This document shows positions 34,830 through 46,700 of a stretch of DNA of 64,000 bases, in pieces. The notes beneath the pieces are model-generated. The model made no database searches and had not been told where the DNA came from. It saw only the letters and a program-made list of their open reading frames with translations. Positions within the stretch are counted from its first letter, which is position 1, and each line of letters begins with the position of its first letter. Source of the DNA: Agrypnia vestita. Taxonomy: Eukaryota > Arthropoda > Insecta > Trichoptera > Phryganeidae. The position numbers and the translations under genes were made by a program. Location: contig JADDOH010002333.1 in NCBI GenBank assembly GCA_016648135.1, positions 1 through 64,000 of the forward strand, written 5' to 3'.

Positions 34830-35215
34830 CCAACAGGAAGCATGCAATCATTATCCGTATGAAAAAGATGTTCTGCAGTCGTGATCCCAACTTTGGATTA
34901 CGAATTCAAATGTACAGATGCTACGTATTTTCGGTATTATTTTATGGAGTGGAAGCATGGACGCTTATCGAAGAATTGATCAGGTATTCGAGATGTGGAT
35001 CTACAGAAGAATATTCAAAATAAGCTGGATGGATAGAGTTACGAATGAATTACGAACTAACGTGTTATGGTTCGGATGAATAAAGAAAAATAAATTATTT
35101 AAACAATAAAAATCCAAAAACATCAATATCTTGGACATGTGATGAGACATTCAGGGAAGTACGATAACTTGCATCTCATAATACAGGGAAAGGTTGTCGT
35201 AAGTCGGGGCCATTT
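34830..35215 (+). pseudogene. Non-LTR reverse-transcriptase C-terminal remnant
   Basis: Frame-shifted plus-strand readings give RKMFCSRDPNFGLRIQMYR-like, CYVFSVLFYGVEAWTLIEE, FEMWIYRRIFKISWMDRVTN and finally YLGHVMRHSGKYDNL. These are, in order, the conserved blocks that follow the LINE polymerase core (LLYG-E-WTL; FEMW-YRR; I-W-D-VTN; YLGH-MR). Frameshifts between blocks make it dead. The nearest relative in this window is at 27940-28450. Confidence 0.82.
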
Positions 35216-35953
35216 CTTTCTTGCTGATATCATTATTCCTTGTCAATTTTTTTGTTTCCAAATATTAAAACTATTTTACCGTTTCAAATACTGATTTTTA
35301 TTTTATCATGCTTCTGATAGAAACTATAATTTAACTTTTAACTTTAATAAAAGAAAACAACAACAACAAAAATACAGACATGTTTGGACATTTTGTGCCT
35401 TGACAAACTAAGGGCCTTTAAATGAATTATTTATTTTATTATATTTATCAAAAATAAACAGTCTTCTTACTTTTATTTATATTTCTTTATAAAGATACAA
35501 AATTTCGTACGACTTTTATCCTTTTTTTATATAAAATGAGATACGGAGCGCATCAAAATTGAGTACTTTGTTCAAAAGGATAAATTGGGCCAGCGTTGCC
35601 TGAATTCGGCTTTATTTGCTCTTTTGTTGTTTGATGTTTGCAGTCATCTGGGTCATTTCCTTTCCATAACAACTGTCTCTGCCCAGATGAGAAACATCCT
35701 GCTGGATAAAAAATGTAGGTACGTATCTTTGGAATATTTTTTCATCCGATTCTTATTCACCTGATCCATAAGTGTACATCATTTTTGCGGTATGAAGGCA
35801 AACGCAGCAATATCCAAACAAAAATAATGCAGTCATCGAGGATTACTAATTAATAATATACTGAATTTGAGATATTTAAGAAAATATAATCTAGCAATAA
35901 ATAGATCTAGAAATCAAAAAAGTATAAATTAGTTTATATATATATATATATAT
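35216..35953. other. AT-rich DNA, ending in (TA)n
   Basis: No gene seen. A pure TA run occupies about 35937-35956, directly against the inverted repeat. Confidence 0.6.
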
Positions 35954-36290
35954 ATATTTAATACGAAATAAATAAATGAAATAAAGAGAAATACACAAAT
36001 ATCAAATAATAAAACTGAAAAATTAAATGCTGGAACCTGGATGCGAACCACGGACCTCTGTGTTTCGCGCACAGCGTGTTACCAATTTCACTATCCCAGC
36101 GACTTAACAAGTCGTCAATATTTGATAGTTATATGTTTCTCTTTGAATTATTAATTCACTTATTTATATTATTCCATTTTTATTCGTTTATTATTTTTTA
36201 TTTATTATTTTATTATTTTAATTTTTCAGTTTTATTATTTGATATTTGTGTATTTCTCTTTATTTCATTTATTTATTTCGTATTAAATAT
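35954..36290. repeat. Perfect 74-bp inverted repeat with 189-bp loop
   Basis: Left arm 35954-36027 and right arm 36217-36290 are exact reverse complements over all 74 bases by base-by-base reading. The loop begins, with one base between, with the tRNA-like sequence at 36029-36100. Arms are AT-rich (about 80 percent). The left arm abuts a TA microsatellite. No match to the terminal repeats of the other elements in the window. Confidence 0.92.
36029..36100 (-). tRNA. tRNA-like sequence (pseudo-tRNA or SINE head)
   Basis: On the minus strand exactly 72 nt fold with standard numbering. The acceptor arm GCTGGGA/TTCCAGC is 7 of 7 with one G-T. Other elements are T8, A14, G18-G19, A21, a D stem GTG/CAC, a perfect anticodon stem CTGTG/CACAG, a 7-base loop CGCGAAA, a 5-base variable loop, and a T stem of 4 of 5 with TTC. 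Anomalies are G instead of U at 33, C instead of A at 58 and a G-G mismatch in the T stem. The formal anticodon CGA would be Ser, but a serine tRNA should have a long variable arm. It is therefore more likely a tRNA pseudogene or SINE head than a working gene. Confidence 0.6.
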
Positions 36291-37077
36291 TACGGGACTC
36301 GTTTCCTTAAATAAATGAAAAAATATGTTTAATAATATATATATATATTTTTTTTTTTTTTTTGATATTTATTACATTAAACATATGCCAAACTGCACAG
36401 CAGTTACGGCATGGTTGCCTTCAATATTTGACAATAATTTTTATTGTATAATGAAGATAGTAGGTCATTATCGAGTGTTGCATGTTTTTTTACAAGTGAT
36501 ACATGATATGTAATTATAAATTAATGTAAGATTAGGTACATAGCTTTAATATATATTCTTTTAGCTTGTACTTTTTTGAAGCCAATGGAGTTTTTTGTCT
36601 TGTATCATCTTAAAGAATTTTTATCTTTTTTATTAAAGATTCTTGGCACAATATAATCTCTTTTTCTTTCGCCATACACGTTGTTAGTGATTGGTATTCT
36701 CATTGTTCGTCCTGTCGATCTGATTGCATAGTTATGGTGCATGTCAGGTGTATATTAATATTATTTATCATTTCTTCTAGTATTATATTATATTTTACTT
36801 TTAGGTCTATTGGTAATATTTTGCATACTTTGAATAATTTATTTTAATCATCCTTGTACACACATTAAGTTCTATTATCTACTATTATAAGTTTTAGGAA
36901 TCTTAATTGTAATATAGTTATCATTGGTGACAATTCAAAACATTTTTTTTTTGGTTTTGCTGCCTTTAGTTTTATACTTCACATTTTTAAATATTGTAAA
37001 TGTTATTTTCAACAAAATTTCTCAAATAATATTTAATATATTGAAAAATAACTTTGATTTTTATAAATACTCCCTTT
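36291..37077. other. AT-rich DNA without visible gene
   Basis: Nothing recognised. Confidence 0.6.
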
Positions 37078-37079
37078 AT

Positions 37080-37385
37080 ATTAACTCGTTGCGTCTGCTT
37101 GCTTGAAGAAAAAACTTTGGATCGATTTTTAACCCTTTTCTCGTAATTCAATCGAGCTGAAACTTTGCAAGCAGACTCGTGGCGACGACCAAGAAGATAT
37201 ATCAAATTTTCGTAAAAAAAAATTAATAAATTTTTGGATTTTTCAAATTTTTAATGATTTTTTCATACAACTTACCAACGATTTTTGGAAATTCTGTATT
37301 ACTCCCTTTCGCAGCGTCGCTCGACTGAAGCCCAACGCGTAGGTTAAGCGCCAAACCAGTTTCCACTAGTAAATGAGTAAGGGAG
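37080..37385. mobile_element. TA-flanked MITE, copy 1
   Basis: Termini CTCCCTT...AAGGGAG with TA on both sides (37078-37079, 37386-37387). It shares almost its whole length with 55782-56122, including 'aactttggatcgatttttaa', 'tgcaagcagactcgtggcga', 'gcgtcgctcgac' and 'ggttaagcgccaaaccagtt'. TA duplication and the CTCCCT end fit a Tc1/mariner-type non-autonomous element. About 25 bases near the left end are unique to this copy. The similar reading frames in both copies (RRHESACKVSARL...) follow from DNA similarity. Confidence 0.8.
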
Positions 37386-37387
37386 TA

Positions 37388-39665
37388 TAATAAAAACTTG
37401 TCTTTTATGGGTCACTTTTTTTTAGTACTTTATTATGTTCTCAATTAGACAGAATATTTGTTACTTTAAACTTTTTTTAAGGAGGTGTCAGAATCATTTT
37501 GAATTAAACAATGAATAATCTCCTAGTTTGTTTAAAATAAATTTCAATTTATATTTAATTAATCGGTCAATATTTCATTTATTTTGTAGACTTGTATTTT
37601 TTATTACACAATACATGCACAGTTAAATCTGCATCTAATGATGCAGATCTATCGAAATATTAAGAAATTTCTGCCATTTATAATTTCTAAATATTTATCG
37701 TACTATTCCAGGTCAGCAACTGATGGATATTTTCTCGACCCTGTTGCTCTTCTTCTTTCTTCTATCTTTACTTCTACTACTGTGAATCTGCATGTATTGT
37801 ATCTCACGGGAAACGTAGTGGAAAAATTTATTTTTTTAAATTGATGGTAAATCAAAAGGGGTACGAACTTGATAGAAAAGTTATTGAGTGCAGATTATCT
37901 TTCGCCACCTTGGTATATATTGGCATGCAAAATTAGAAGAGGTAGACCTATAGCATCAGCAATTCTGGAAGAAGTACAAATATAACATATTTATTATTAT
38001 GATGTATAGTGCAAGGAAGATCACCAATGAAAAGCCAGATGTAATATAAAAAGAATAAAAAATGTCTACATTAAGAATAATTTTTAGGAAAGAGATATGT
38101 GTTGTGTAAATTTTAGAAACTTTCTATTATATTAAAATTGATGAATATCATTTGTTTATCTGAAAGCATAAGTTTCCTCAATTCTCAAGATCCTACAAAG
38201 CGCTGTTTTCACAGCCTTAACTCGCAACCGAAATAAATATTATTTTCTATTTAACAGCACTCTGCTTAAAAGATTATTTTTCTTTTCTTGAGAAAACTTG
38301 AATGAATGAATGAAAGAAAGAAAAATTTATTTTCAAAAAAATAATTTCAAGAAAAAAATACATGTTTTCTAAAAGAAATTAATTTTTTTTTTGTAATTTA
38401 TAAACCACTAGGACATTAAAACTATTAATAAATATAAAACTGAAAATAAAATCGGTAAAAGTACCTACGTCATTTTTGACGGGTTATGAGTACTTAAAGT
38501 ACGTGTAACAAATAATAATAATTATAGTATCATATAAATGATTGAAGCGTCTTTTTTTATTATCAGAGTACTATTTTTTAAAAATAAAATTTTTAGTACT
38601 ATTCTTCATTTTGGTTTAAATTGTCATTTTTTACATCTGATTAATCATTTCACGCTTATGTAACTTTGGATCTCTATTATTGGTTTGCTAACTGTACACT
38701 TGTCACTGTATCACTTTAAATCATTAAACTGCTGAAATTCCATACATAAAAAAATATATCTCGCTAATTTTTTTTCTCATATTTTCTCAAAATTTTCCAG
38801 CACTCTTTATTTTCTTCCTCATGTTTTGTTAAAGTCATAAAATAATTATTTATCGTATGGATCGAGTAAAACCAAATAATTATTCAAAATAATTTCTTGC
38901 CGTCGGCTCATTAATATAATCATTTGGATATAACTTGTAACCCATGAATCAACACAGCAAGTTGAAACATTGTTTGTTTTCTTCCGTCGTCTTTGCAAAG
39001 TTTTGCATATTTTTGCAGCCACAAATGCACTTTTTGTGCAAATAATATCCCAAGTTTGTTCGCCTCCCTGTTCCCGGACGAATGTTTTAAATATACATAT
39101 TTCACTAGGAATTATTCCTGAAATGTTTTACAACCCCATGCTTGTCCTAGTGGTTGTTTTCCTTCCGTTGTGCTATTTCTCTTCACAGTGGAAATATCAA
39201 CGAGGGCTATTTATGTTTTATTACATTTTACATACATGTGTACATTAATAACGCATAGAGAAATTCGTCATGTATAATTTATAATTTTTTTAAAACACAT
39301 GAATGTTTATATTTATAGCATTAACTTTTCTGAATTTTTCAATCATCATTTGGAAACAAACCATGATTTTGATAGGGCTTAAAATATTTTTTAAGTATAT
39401 TACACGGGGTTACAATAAGATAAATTATAAATTGGAAAAAATTTAAATAGCAAGTAAAATATTATAAATAATCTTTTAAATTTGTTTTCACATAAGTAAC
39501 TTATTAGTCATTTATGCCTTATGCTTATTTTTTGTTTTTGTTTAGGTATGTCAATACCTTACTCAAATTTAATTTTTTATATATTTTTTTTTATTAATGA
39601 TAATATATTATCAAAAGTTTTTTTTCCATTATTGAAGAAGGAATAAATATGTTGTTAATATTACT
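37388..39665. other. AT-rich DNA; short repeat-X fragment
   Basis: A short piece of repeat X ('gtcatttttgacgggttatg') is at about 38470-38490. A 61-codon minus-strand frame at 38920-39105 has a mixed Lys/Leu/Gln composition, but it lacks a usable splice context (TAA just after the nearest acceptor) and is not called. Confidence 0.45.
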
Positions 39666-41395
39666 TAAATTTAATTGATTCTTTCGTTCATAAGAATATT
39701 CTTTAATGTTAAGTTTTTTGGTCTATTCTGCCGTACGAATCCGAAGTTCAATCTTTCCCAGAAATTGTGTTTATAAGATTTATTTATATTCTTTCTTATA
39801 TCAGTTAAACAAGTTAAAATAATACAAAGGAATCGATATTTTGTGCGTAAACATGTTTCATTTTTTTCAGAAGAAATGAGCATGCTTACTGCTTAAATTG
39901 TCATTTTTTAAAGACGTTTAAGATAAATGATTGTGTCAAGTTACTCACAGAGACTAAATAAAATCCCTCAAATAGTAATAAAAAAATACGGCCAAAGTTC
40001 GTTTTTTTAAATATAACAGAACAAAGGATTGTTTCACAGAATCCACAAGGAATTTTTTGTAAGCTTTTCGAGATGCGTTTTTCAAATCTGCAAGTAAGAT
40101 TATCCGGATCTTCCTCTCCGTTGTCGTCCGGATTAAATGCTCCCCTCCAATTACTTTAAACTCGGTGGATAAAGAATAAGAATAATAAGTAGACTATAAT
40201 GAAACACTAATGCATCGAGTTATTGAAATGATTTACTTATAATAATCTTTTTTTAAAACCGGTCGAAATATGAGCTTGTAAAATCATAATTTATCAGAAT
40301 TTTCGTATCATTTAATTTTAAATGCTTTCGATAAAGATATGGATTCATTTATAATTTAAATGTTGACCATCATGTTCTTTAATTTGGAAATGTCATAGAT
40401 TTACAGGTCGACCACAATCAAAAGACCATTTCCTAGTTTTGAAGAAAGCGGGGGAAAGTTGCCTGGCAAGCCCTTATTACAAGTCTCAATACGATATTCC
40501 AAATAAATATATATTTTTTAGTTTAAAAAAGGTTACTTACTTAAAGAAACTTCTTTTGTGTTCATTTTTTGCATCGTAACAACACATTTTTTTTGCGCAC
40601 ATTCTTTTGAATGCGGTCTAGCTATACTAAAATATACTGACATCATCTTACGAGAATTTCTTGGTACATGGTCTGATTCTTAATATATAGTCCGAATGTA
40701 CAATGTGCTAGTAAATTCAGAAACAATTATAAAAAGGTTAATTAATTAAATCCTTAAAAAATAAAAAAATATATTACTGCTTCAAGAGACTCGGTTTGGA
40801 ATGAAATTTTTATAAATTAATAAAAAACTTCTATTATAAAACAATCATTACGTCAACTAGGGGGTTTATTATGCAAATATATTTTTAAATATGACTTAAA
40901 TATATGCTAGGGGGACATTCTTCTGCTGTGTCTCCTAAAGAAAGTGCTTAGTTCATTTCTGCACAATTTTATACCTGGTCGGAAACGTCGAATTTTAAAT
41001 CGTTAGAAATAAATAAGATATGTCAAATGTACTCATATGCAAACTACTCAATTTTATGTAAAATAAGAAATATTATTTTAAAAATATATAGTTAATTTTC
41101 CCTTATATTTTATTCAACTGTGATTTTTTTGTATATAAAAGATGACAACGGAAGAAATATTAGATAGTTGAAAAATGAAATGTTAGTTAAATTAAGTTTT
41201 TGAAACCGGTTGGTTAAAAGTGGTTATTCAAAATATTTTATAAATTTTGTTAAGATAAATAACAAACAATAAAAATATGACGATGGAAAAGTTTTTTTAA
41301 ACATGTAATAATAAGATACAAACAAATTATAAAATCTTTTTTTAAATGTCAATCTACAAAGTTGCTCAACCAATTGAAAAAATACTAAAAATATA
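39666..41395. other. AT-rich DNA; Penelope-type end fragments
   Basis: 'aaaccggtcgaaatatg' near 40257 and 'tgaaaccggttggtt' near 41201 resemble the ends of the element at 58404-58522. Otherwise nothing. Confidence 0.4.
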
Positions 41396-41399
41396 GTTT

Positions 41400-41600
41400 A
41401 TGGATCTGGTCATTTCATCAAATAGTAGATTGATCTCTTTTCTCTGGCCTTTCACCTTTCTAATTACTATGAACTTCTCAATGTTGCATTTAAATCGAAG
41501 TTTTGTGAGTATTGCTGTCCAAGGAATTCTAAACCTAAGCTTCATTTGTTTCTTTTCTCACTTTTTGCATGTTTCCACTCTGTAGAAGCATACAGAAAAA
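41400..41600 (-). pseudogene. Possible non-LTR remnant
   Basis: A minus-strand reading (FYRVETCKK..., then KQMKLRFRIPWTAILTKLRF) loosely follows the LINE 'YG-E-W-L ... RI-W-A--TNE-VL' tail. Low conservation; could be chance. Confidence 0.3.
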
Positions 41601-43205
41601 ATATGACACTTAATGTGATGTTCTTTTTATTTAACTTTGGAGGAGAACCGCGAAGGAAATCGAGTATCCAGATAAACTCGATGTTCCGCTATGAATATCA
41701 TTTATTAGCGTGAATTTCACGTGACAATATTAATTTATTGAATAATGTAAGATAATCCGACCTAATCTAAAAAATGGTTAGTGTTTGTTATCCCAACACT
41801 CAAAAAATAGATGGAACATTTATATTAGACCTCTGGAAAGCAATTGTGAATCTGCATGGTCTAATAAATGTTGAGGGATTTATAAGGGTGGAGTGTAAGG
41901 GATTTATAAACATTGCCATTAAAAACCCATCCTGTGTTTCTATGTCAACACGTACTACGAGGCAATATCATTTTTAACGGCCAACAGTTATAAAGGACTG
42001 GCATATAAATGATTTAAAATAAAAAAGGCAAGAACATCAATAATTTGTTACACATACATGGATTGTGGTATCGGACTTCTACGATTTCTGACCGTTATTA
42101 ATAAATAGCTCTTTATTTGATGTCGAATAAATTGGTAGAAATTTAAAGAAAACTAATATTATATAAAATAAGAAGTTATTCATTTTATTTTCAAAATTGT
42201 TAGAAACCATTTTGTTACACATCTCCTAATTTATTCATCCAAAGGGTTAAAATATTAATAACAAAGTTTTTTTTTTTTCAAAATGATAAATTGATGTACA
42301 TGTGTCTTGACGATTTTCTATTTTTATAATTGTTGGGGTAGCGACCGCCAAAATAAGAATATTGATATTTTTAGGAAAGGTCGGATTATCTATCCCGGGG
42401 ATAACTTTATCATCCCGCACGATTGCAAAAACTTTCAAACAATCAATGAAACTCTTTAAAAAGTTTTATTGGTTTAGTGTCTGCCGAGCTGATCGAATGA
42501 GACATGTGGAATAATTTTTCTCACAAATTCGACCTTTGAGTCGATCGTGGGTCTATGGCCTCCGTCTGTCGATTTTAGTCTAGCCACTGTTTGAAGATGA
42601 ATGGGCGAAATAACTTATTGCTTAGTGTTGCAAAATAAGCACGTGTGTTTTACGTTTCAAATGTTTTTTATATTTCATATTTTACAAACGTGTTAAATAT
42701 TTGATGGCAATGTTCATAAAATGAAAATAATTTAAAAAAAAAACACAAAAATACTTCGTAATATATTTATTTTTAATATCCTTATTATTATAGATATATT
42801 TTAATATGGCCGATATTATAGGTTAGAATAGCACTAAAATATGACATATATTATTTTAAATAATATAAAAAATTAATGTTAGTAAGGGATCTACCATAAA
42901 ACGGTAGATCTATTTAAAGAGTATATTGATGATATCATAAATAAATAACTAGGATTTAAATTCATATAAAAATTCATATCACAACTAAAAATAAAATAAC
43001 AAATATATCACAAGTGTGGATCAAAAATAATTAACATTATATGTTTATTTACATGGATGAGATCAATGTTATCAATAATTGAATTAATTTCTTTATAACA
43101 TAAATACGTACATATTTCGTGAAACGCCAAAAATTTCACATATTTAATGCTACGTGATGAAATTTTATTCATAAATTTGAAAAATTTAAAGAAAAATTGC
43201 TTTCA
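41601..43205. other. AT-rich DNA without convincing gene
   Basis: A minus-strand frame at 42247-42460 has a plausible composition but no recognised domain or splice context. Confidence 0.4.
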
Positions 43206-43530
43206 TCATTTATTTGTCTAAACAAATGTTTGATGAATTTTTCTTCGTAATTATTTTAAATAATCCTTCGATACCTTGGAACTCCAAGTTTTCAACTTGT
43301 TCGGTCGCATTCATCCTCTTGACTTCTTCTCTAAGTCCACCAGTGCATTGAAAATATTATACATAATAAATATCTCAATGGAAATATTTAAATATATATA
43401 TTGCAAAGGAAATTTAACTCAACTAATATAAACTAGTCAAAATTTAACCAAAAATAAACACCTCGCTTAAAACATTCCACAAAATTATGACTCAATGAAA
43501 ATGCTTCAATCGCAGGGTTATGAAAGTTTA

Positions 43531-43742
43531 CTAGGGGCATTCGAGTTTCTCGCACACGTCCATATGATTGCAACAATAATGGAAGTAGACATCGTACTGA
43601 GAATCAATGCTTCTTTTGCGCTTATTTTTTCTTTTGATGACCAGGGTGCTGTTGATGGGAAGTCGATCGTAGTCGATGAGGTGAAATTGGGGAGTTAGTC
43701 TTCTTGGACGCTCGTGGTTATTCGCCATGCCTGTAGTAGTGT
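43531..43742 (-). CDS. Peptide gene exon 3 (C region, A-like domain, stop)
   Basis: Acceptor (T)n-AAATTTCAG precedes 43742. The first two bases complete a GAC codon from exon 2, then 69 codons lead to TAG at 43533-43531. It holds the KRKNKRKR site and all four A-like cysteines. The overlapping plus-strand frame (43495-43698) is antisense read-through. Confidence 0.78.
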
Positions 43743-46700
43743 CTGAAATTTAAAAAAAAAAAAATTCATTACAACCTTTGCACTTATTGACATATAACGC
43801 GTAAACTACAAGTATTGGAACAGACTACGAGAAAAAAAAAGCAGAATTAGGAAACTACCTATTTTTATTTTTTATTTTGTGAATATTCAAGGCCATACAG
43901 CTTTTAAAGGTACACATTACCAAGAAATATTGAGTTCATAGAAAAAGTAAAGTTCAAAGAAAGAATACTTTGGTTTATAGAATATAATATAAAGTACATC
44001 GAAAAATACAATAATAAAACAAAAGTTTTGTAATATCAACTTTGTAGTGCAGGCAAAATCAGACAGTGGATCCTAATAATTTCTACATTGCAGAACATTG
44101 AAAAATAATATGTGGGAAAAATAAACTATACGTAAAAAAAATCCCTTCGAAATATTGTAAATCATGGAAATTTAAAATGCCAATTAATTTTTAGGAAGAA
44201 ATGTTTAATTCAGTGAAAATTTTGAATGATCTATATCAAATTTGAAAGATAAGCATGAGATATAATATATTTGAAAGACAAGCATAAGACATAAGTCTGT
44301 TTAATCTATTTATCTGTAAGTTTAATATATAATTTTGAATTTCTGATTGGCACTGAAAGTTATCTTCTGCCTGGTAGACCTGGCAGAAACATGATGCATT
44401 AAAAATGATTTATTTTAGCTTTGCAATACACACAATATGAGTTAAAAATTATTACAAAGTAAAATAAAACGAATTTTAAATTAAAATATGGCCCAACAAA
44501 ATAACTACCAAATTCTTTAATGACATTGTCAATTAATTTACTCATGTATGGTTACTACAAAGTTTGTTAGTTTTTTAGATGATTAATTACGTTCAACCAC
44601 AAAATTAACGCTATAAACCTCAAAAATAAAACAAAAACATCCTTAAGAGTTATCCTTGCTATATTAATCAGTTTCTTTAATATTCCATCTGCCAATGAAT
44701 AATTTTAAATGACCCATAATAATTAACACCTTGAACTCCCCACCTCCCCTCACCTACCCATCAAAACCAGCCTTCACCGTAACACATTTGCTTGTTTCAA
44801 CTTTTAAAGATCGTTAGTACACAATAATCCTGAGGAAGAGAACATTGTTATCGAAACATGTAGATTTTTTAATCTAATAAAGTGGTGAAAACAAAGTAAT
44901 TTGTATTTTATTTGAATAATTTAGCTCATATTCCAATAGATATATTACATAATAACAAATGCGTAAATAGAACTTCAACAATTGCTTCATACTTTTCCAG
45001 TTAGTTTCTGAAAATAATAATGATTAGATAATGACGATTCTCATTCACGTGTCTCTGTAGCCAGCAGTTTGAAGAGGAGTTTCAATAAAGATAGTCGGTA
45101 GCGTTCTTGATCTTTGTAGACTTAGAATTTATTTCTCCTTTAAGCAACTCCCCCGATAAATTGTAAATTGAGTCTCAGCTAGATCCAGAATAATCTTCCA
45201 TGGATCTTCAATATTTCTAACATTGAAACATCCATTGCACGTGTTTTCTCAGGGATTCCAAGCATCTCTTACTTGCCCTTAACTTCTGTATTTCTACTTC
45301 GTAGAGATAAATGGAAAAAGCAAGGGACTTAACTGAACGTATTCTATCATTCGTTGAACTAATGAATATATTCTTCGGGATTGTATCCAACTTTGAAATC
45401 GCATTTTTGTAATCCCAATTCTTTTTCTAAATTTGGCCGCGCTGTCATCATTACCGGTATTGGTGTTGGTTCTATTTATTCAACTTAATCCCTTGTACTT
45501 GCGCTGTGGATTAGTTATATATAGTTACATAAGTTATTAGTATACGTCATCATATTATATACAGATAGATACTAAACATCATATTAGGAAATATGATGAT
45601 TTCTGGTTCTGTCGATAACGTTGTTTGAGATCAAAAATAAAGTGAATATAACACCACCTTTATCTATTTTACTAACTTGCTCATTTTGAATACTCAAGAA
45701 TTTTTAACATTGTAACAACTAAAACATCATAAACCTGTGATGTTAATAGTATTATCCTTAAATATTACTACTTTTATTTGACTTTCCAACTTGTGTATAA
45801 ACATATGTTAAGTAATCATTTCTTTAGGCAACATTAAAAATAGAGTTTACGATTACCTTCGCCGTCTATGGTGTGATGCGAGTGACGCCGGTATCGAAGG
45901 GGGCGGATACAGCTCTCCATGACTATCTGGCGGATATAGTCCAGGGAGCACTTGGTGTGGTCAACATCCTGGGCCTGCAGGCTCGTCACAATTAGGGTTG
46001 CGCAAAACAATAATGTCTGGAATGAAAATAAATTAATTAGTGTATGTGGATCAAAATATGGATAGTATTTAAGATTTGAGGTTTCACACATTTTATACGA
46101 ACCGTATGGATATACTGAGAATTGATTCTCGACGTTTCGCTAGAGTTATATCAAATATACCTAAATTTGGATAATATTGTTAGAGTTACAATATATAATC
46201 CATAATACAATAATACTTAAGCATAAAATAGGTCATTATTGTCGAAACCATGAATATACCTACCTACTGTATTATAAGTGGTTGTAAAGTAATTAAGAAT
46301 ATCGTACCGATGGCGCACATAACTATGAAAAATGTTAATTTTATTTCTATCGGTCACACGATATGCTTGGGCTGAAATTATAAAATTTAATTATTTAATA
46401 AAAATACGTTTAATCATGAAATTTCAGTTTTCGGCATGAGGGAGATTTTAATTATTATCCAGGTTATAACCAAATATTTTTTCGACACATACTTAAATGT
46501 TGTCTTTTTATCATACTAATTTTTAATTGATTCATTTTAAATGACTTAAAATGGCTACAACTTTAAAACATTTTAAATACATAAATTAACTAACGGTTTC
46601 TTATTAATAAAAGGGAAACTGCGATCCTCGATAGAGAGCTTTATCCAGCAGAGAAGAAACACAAGCAGTTGATCATGATTATGATAGGAAATCAACCCAT

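Noticed and set aside
46017..46091. Unspliced start of the peptide gene at the ATG at 46091
   Set aside because: A strong acceptor at 46017 and a perfectly phased exon 1 at 49489-49475 with its own TATA box explain the signal peptide better.
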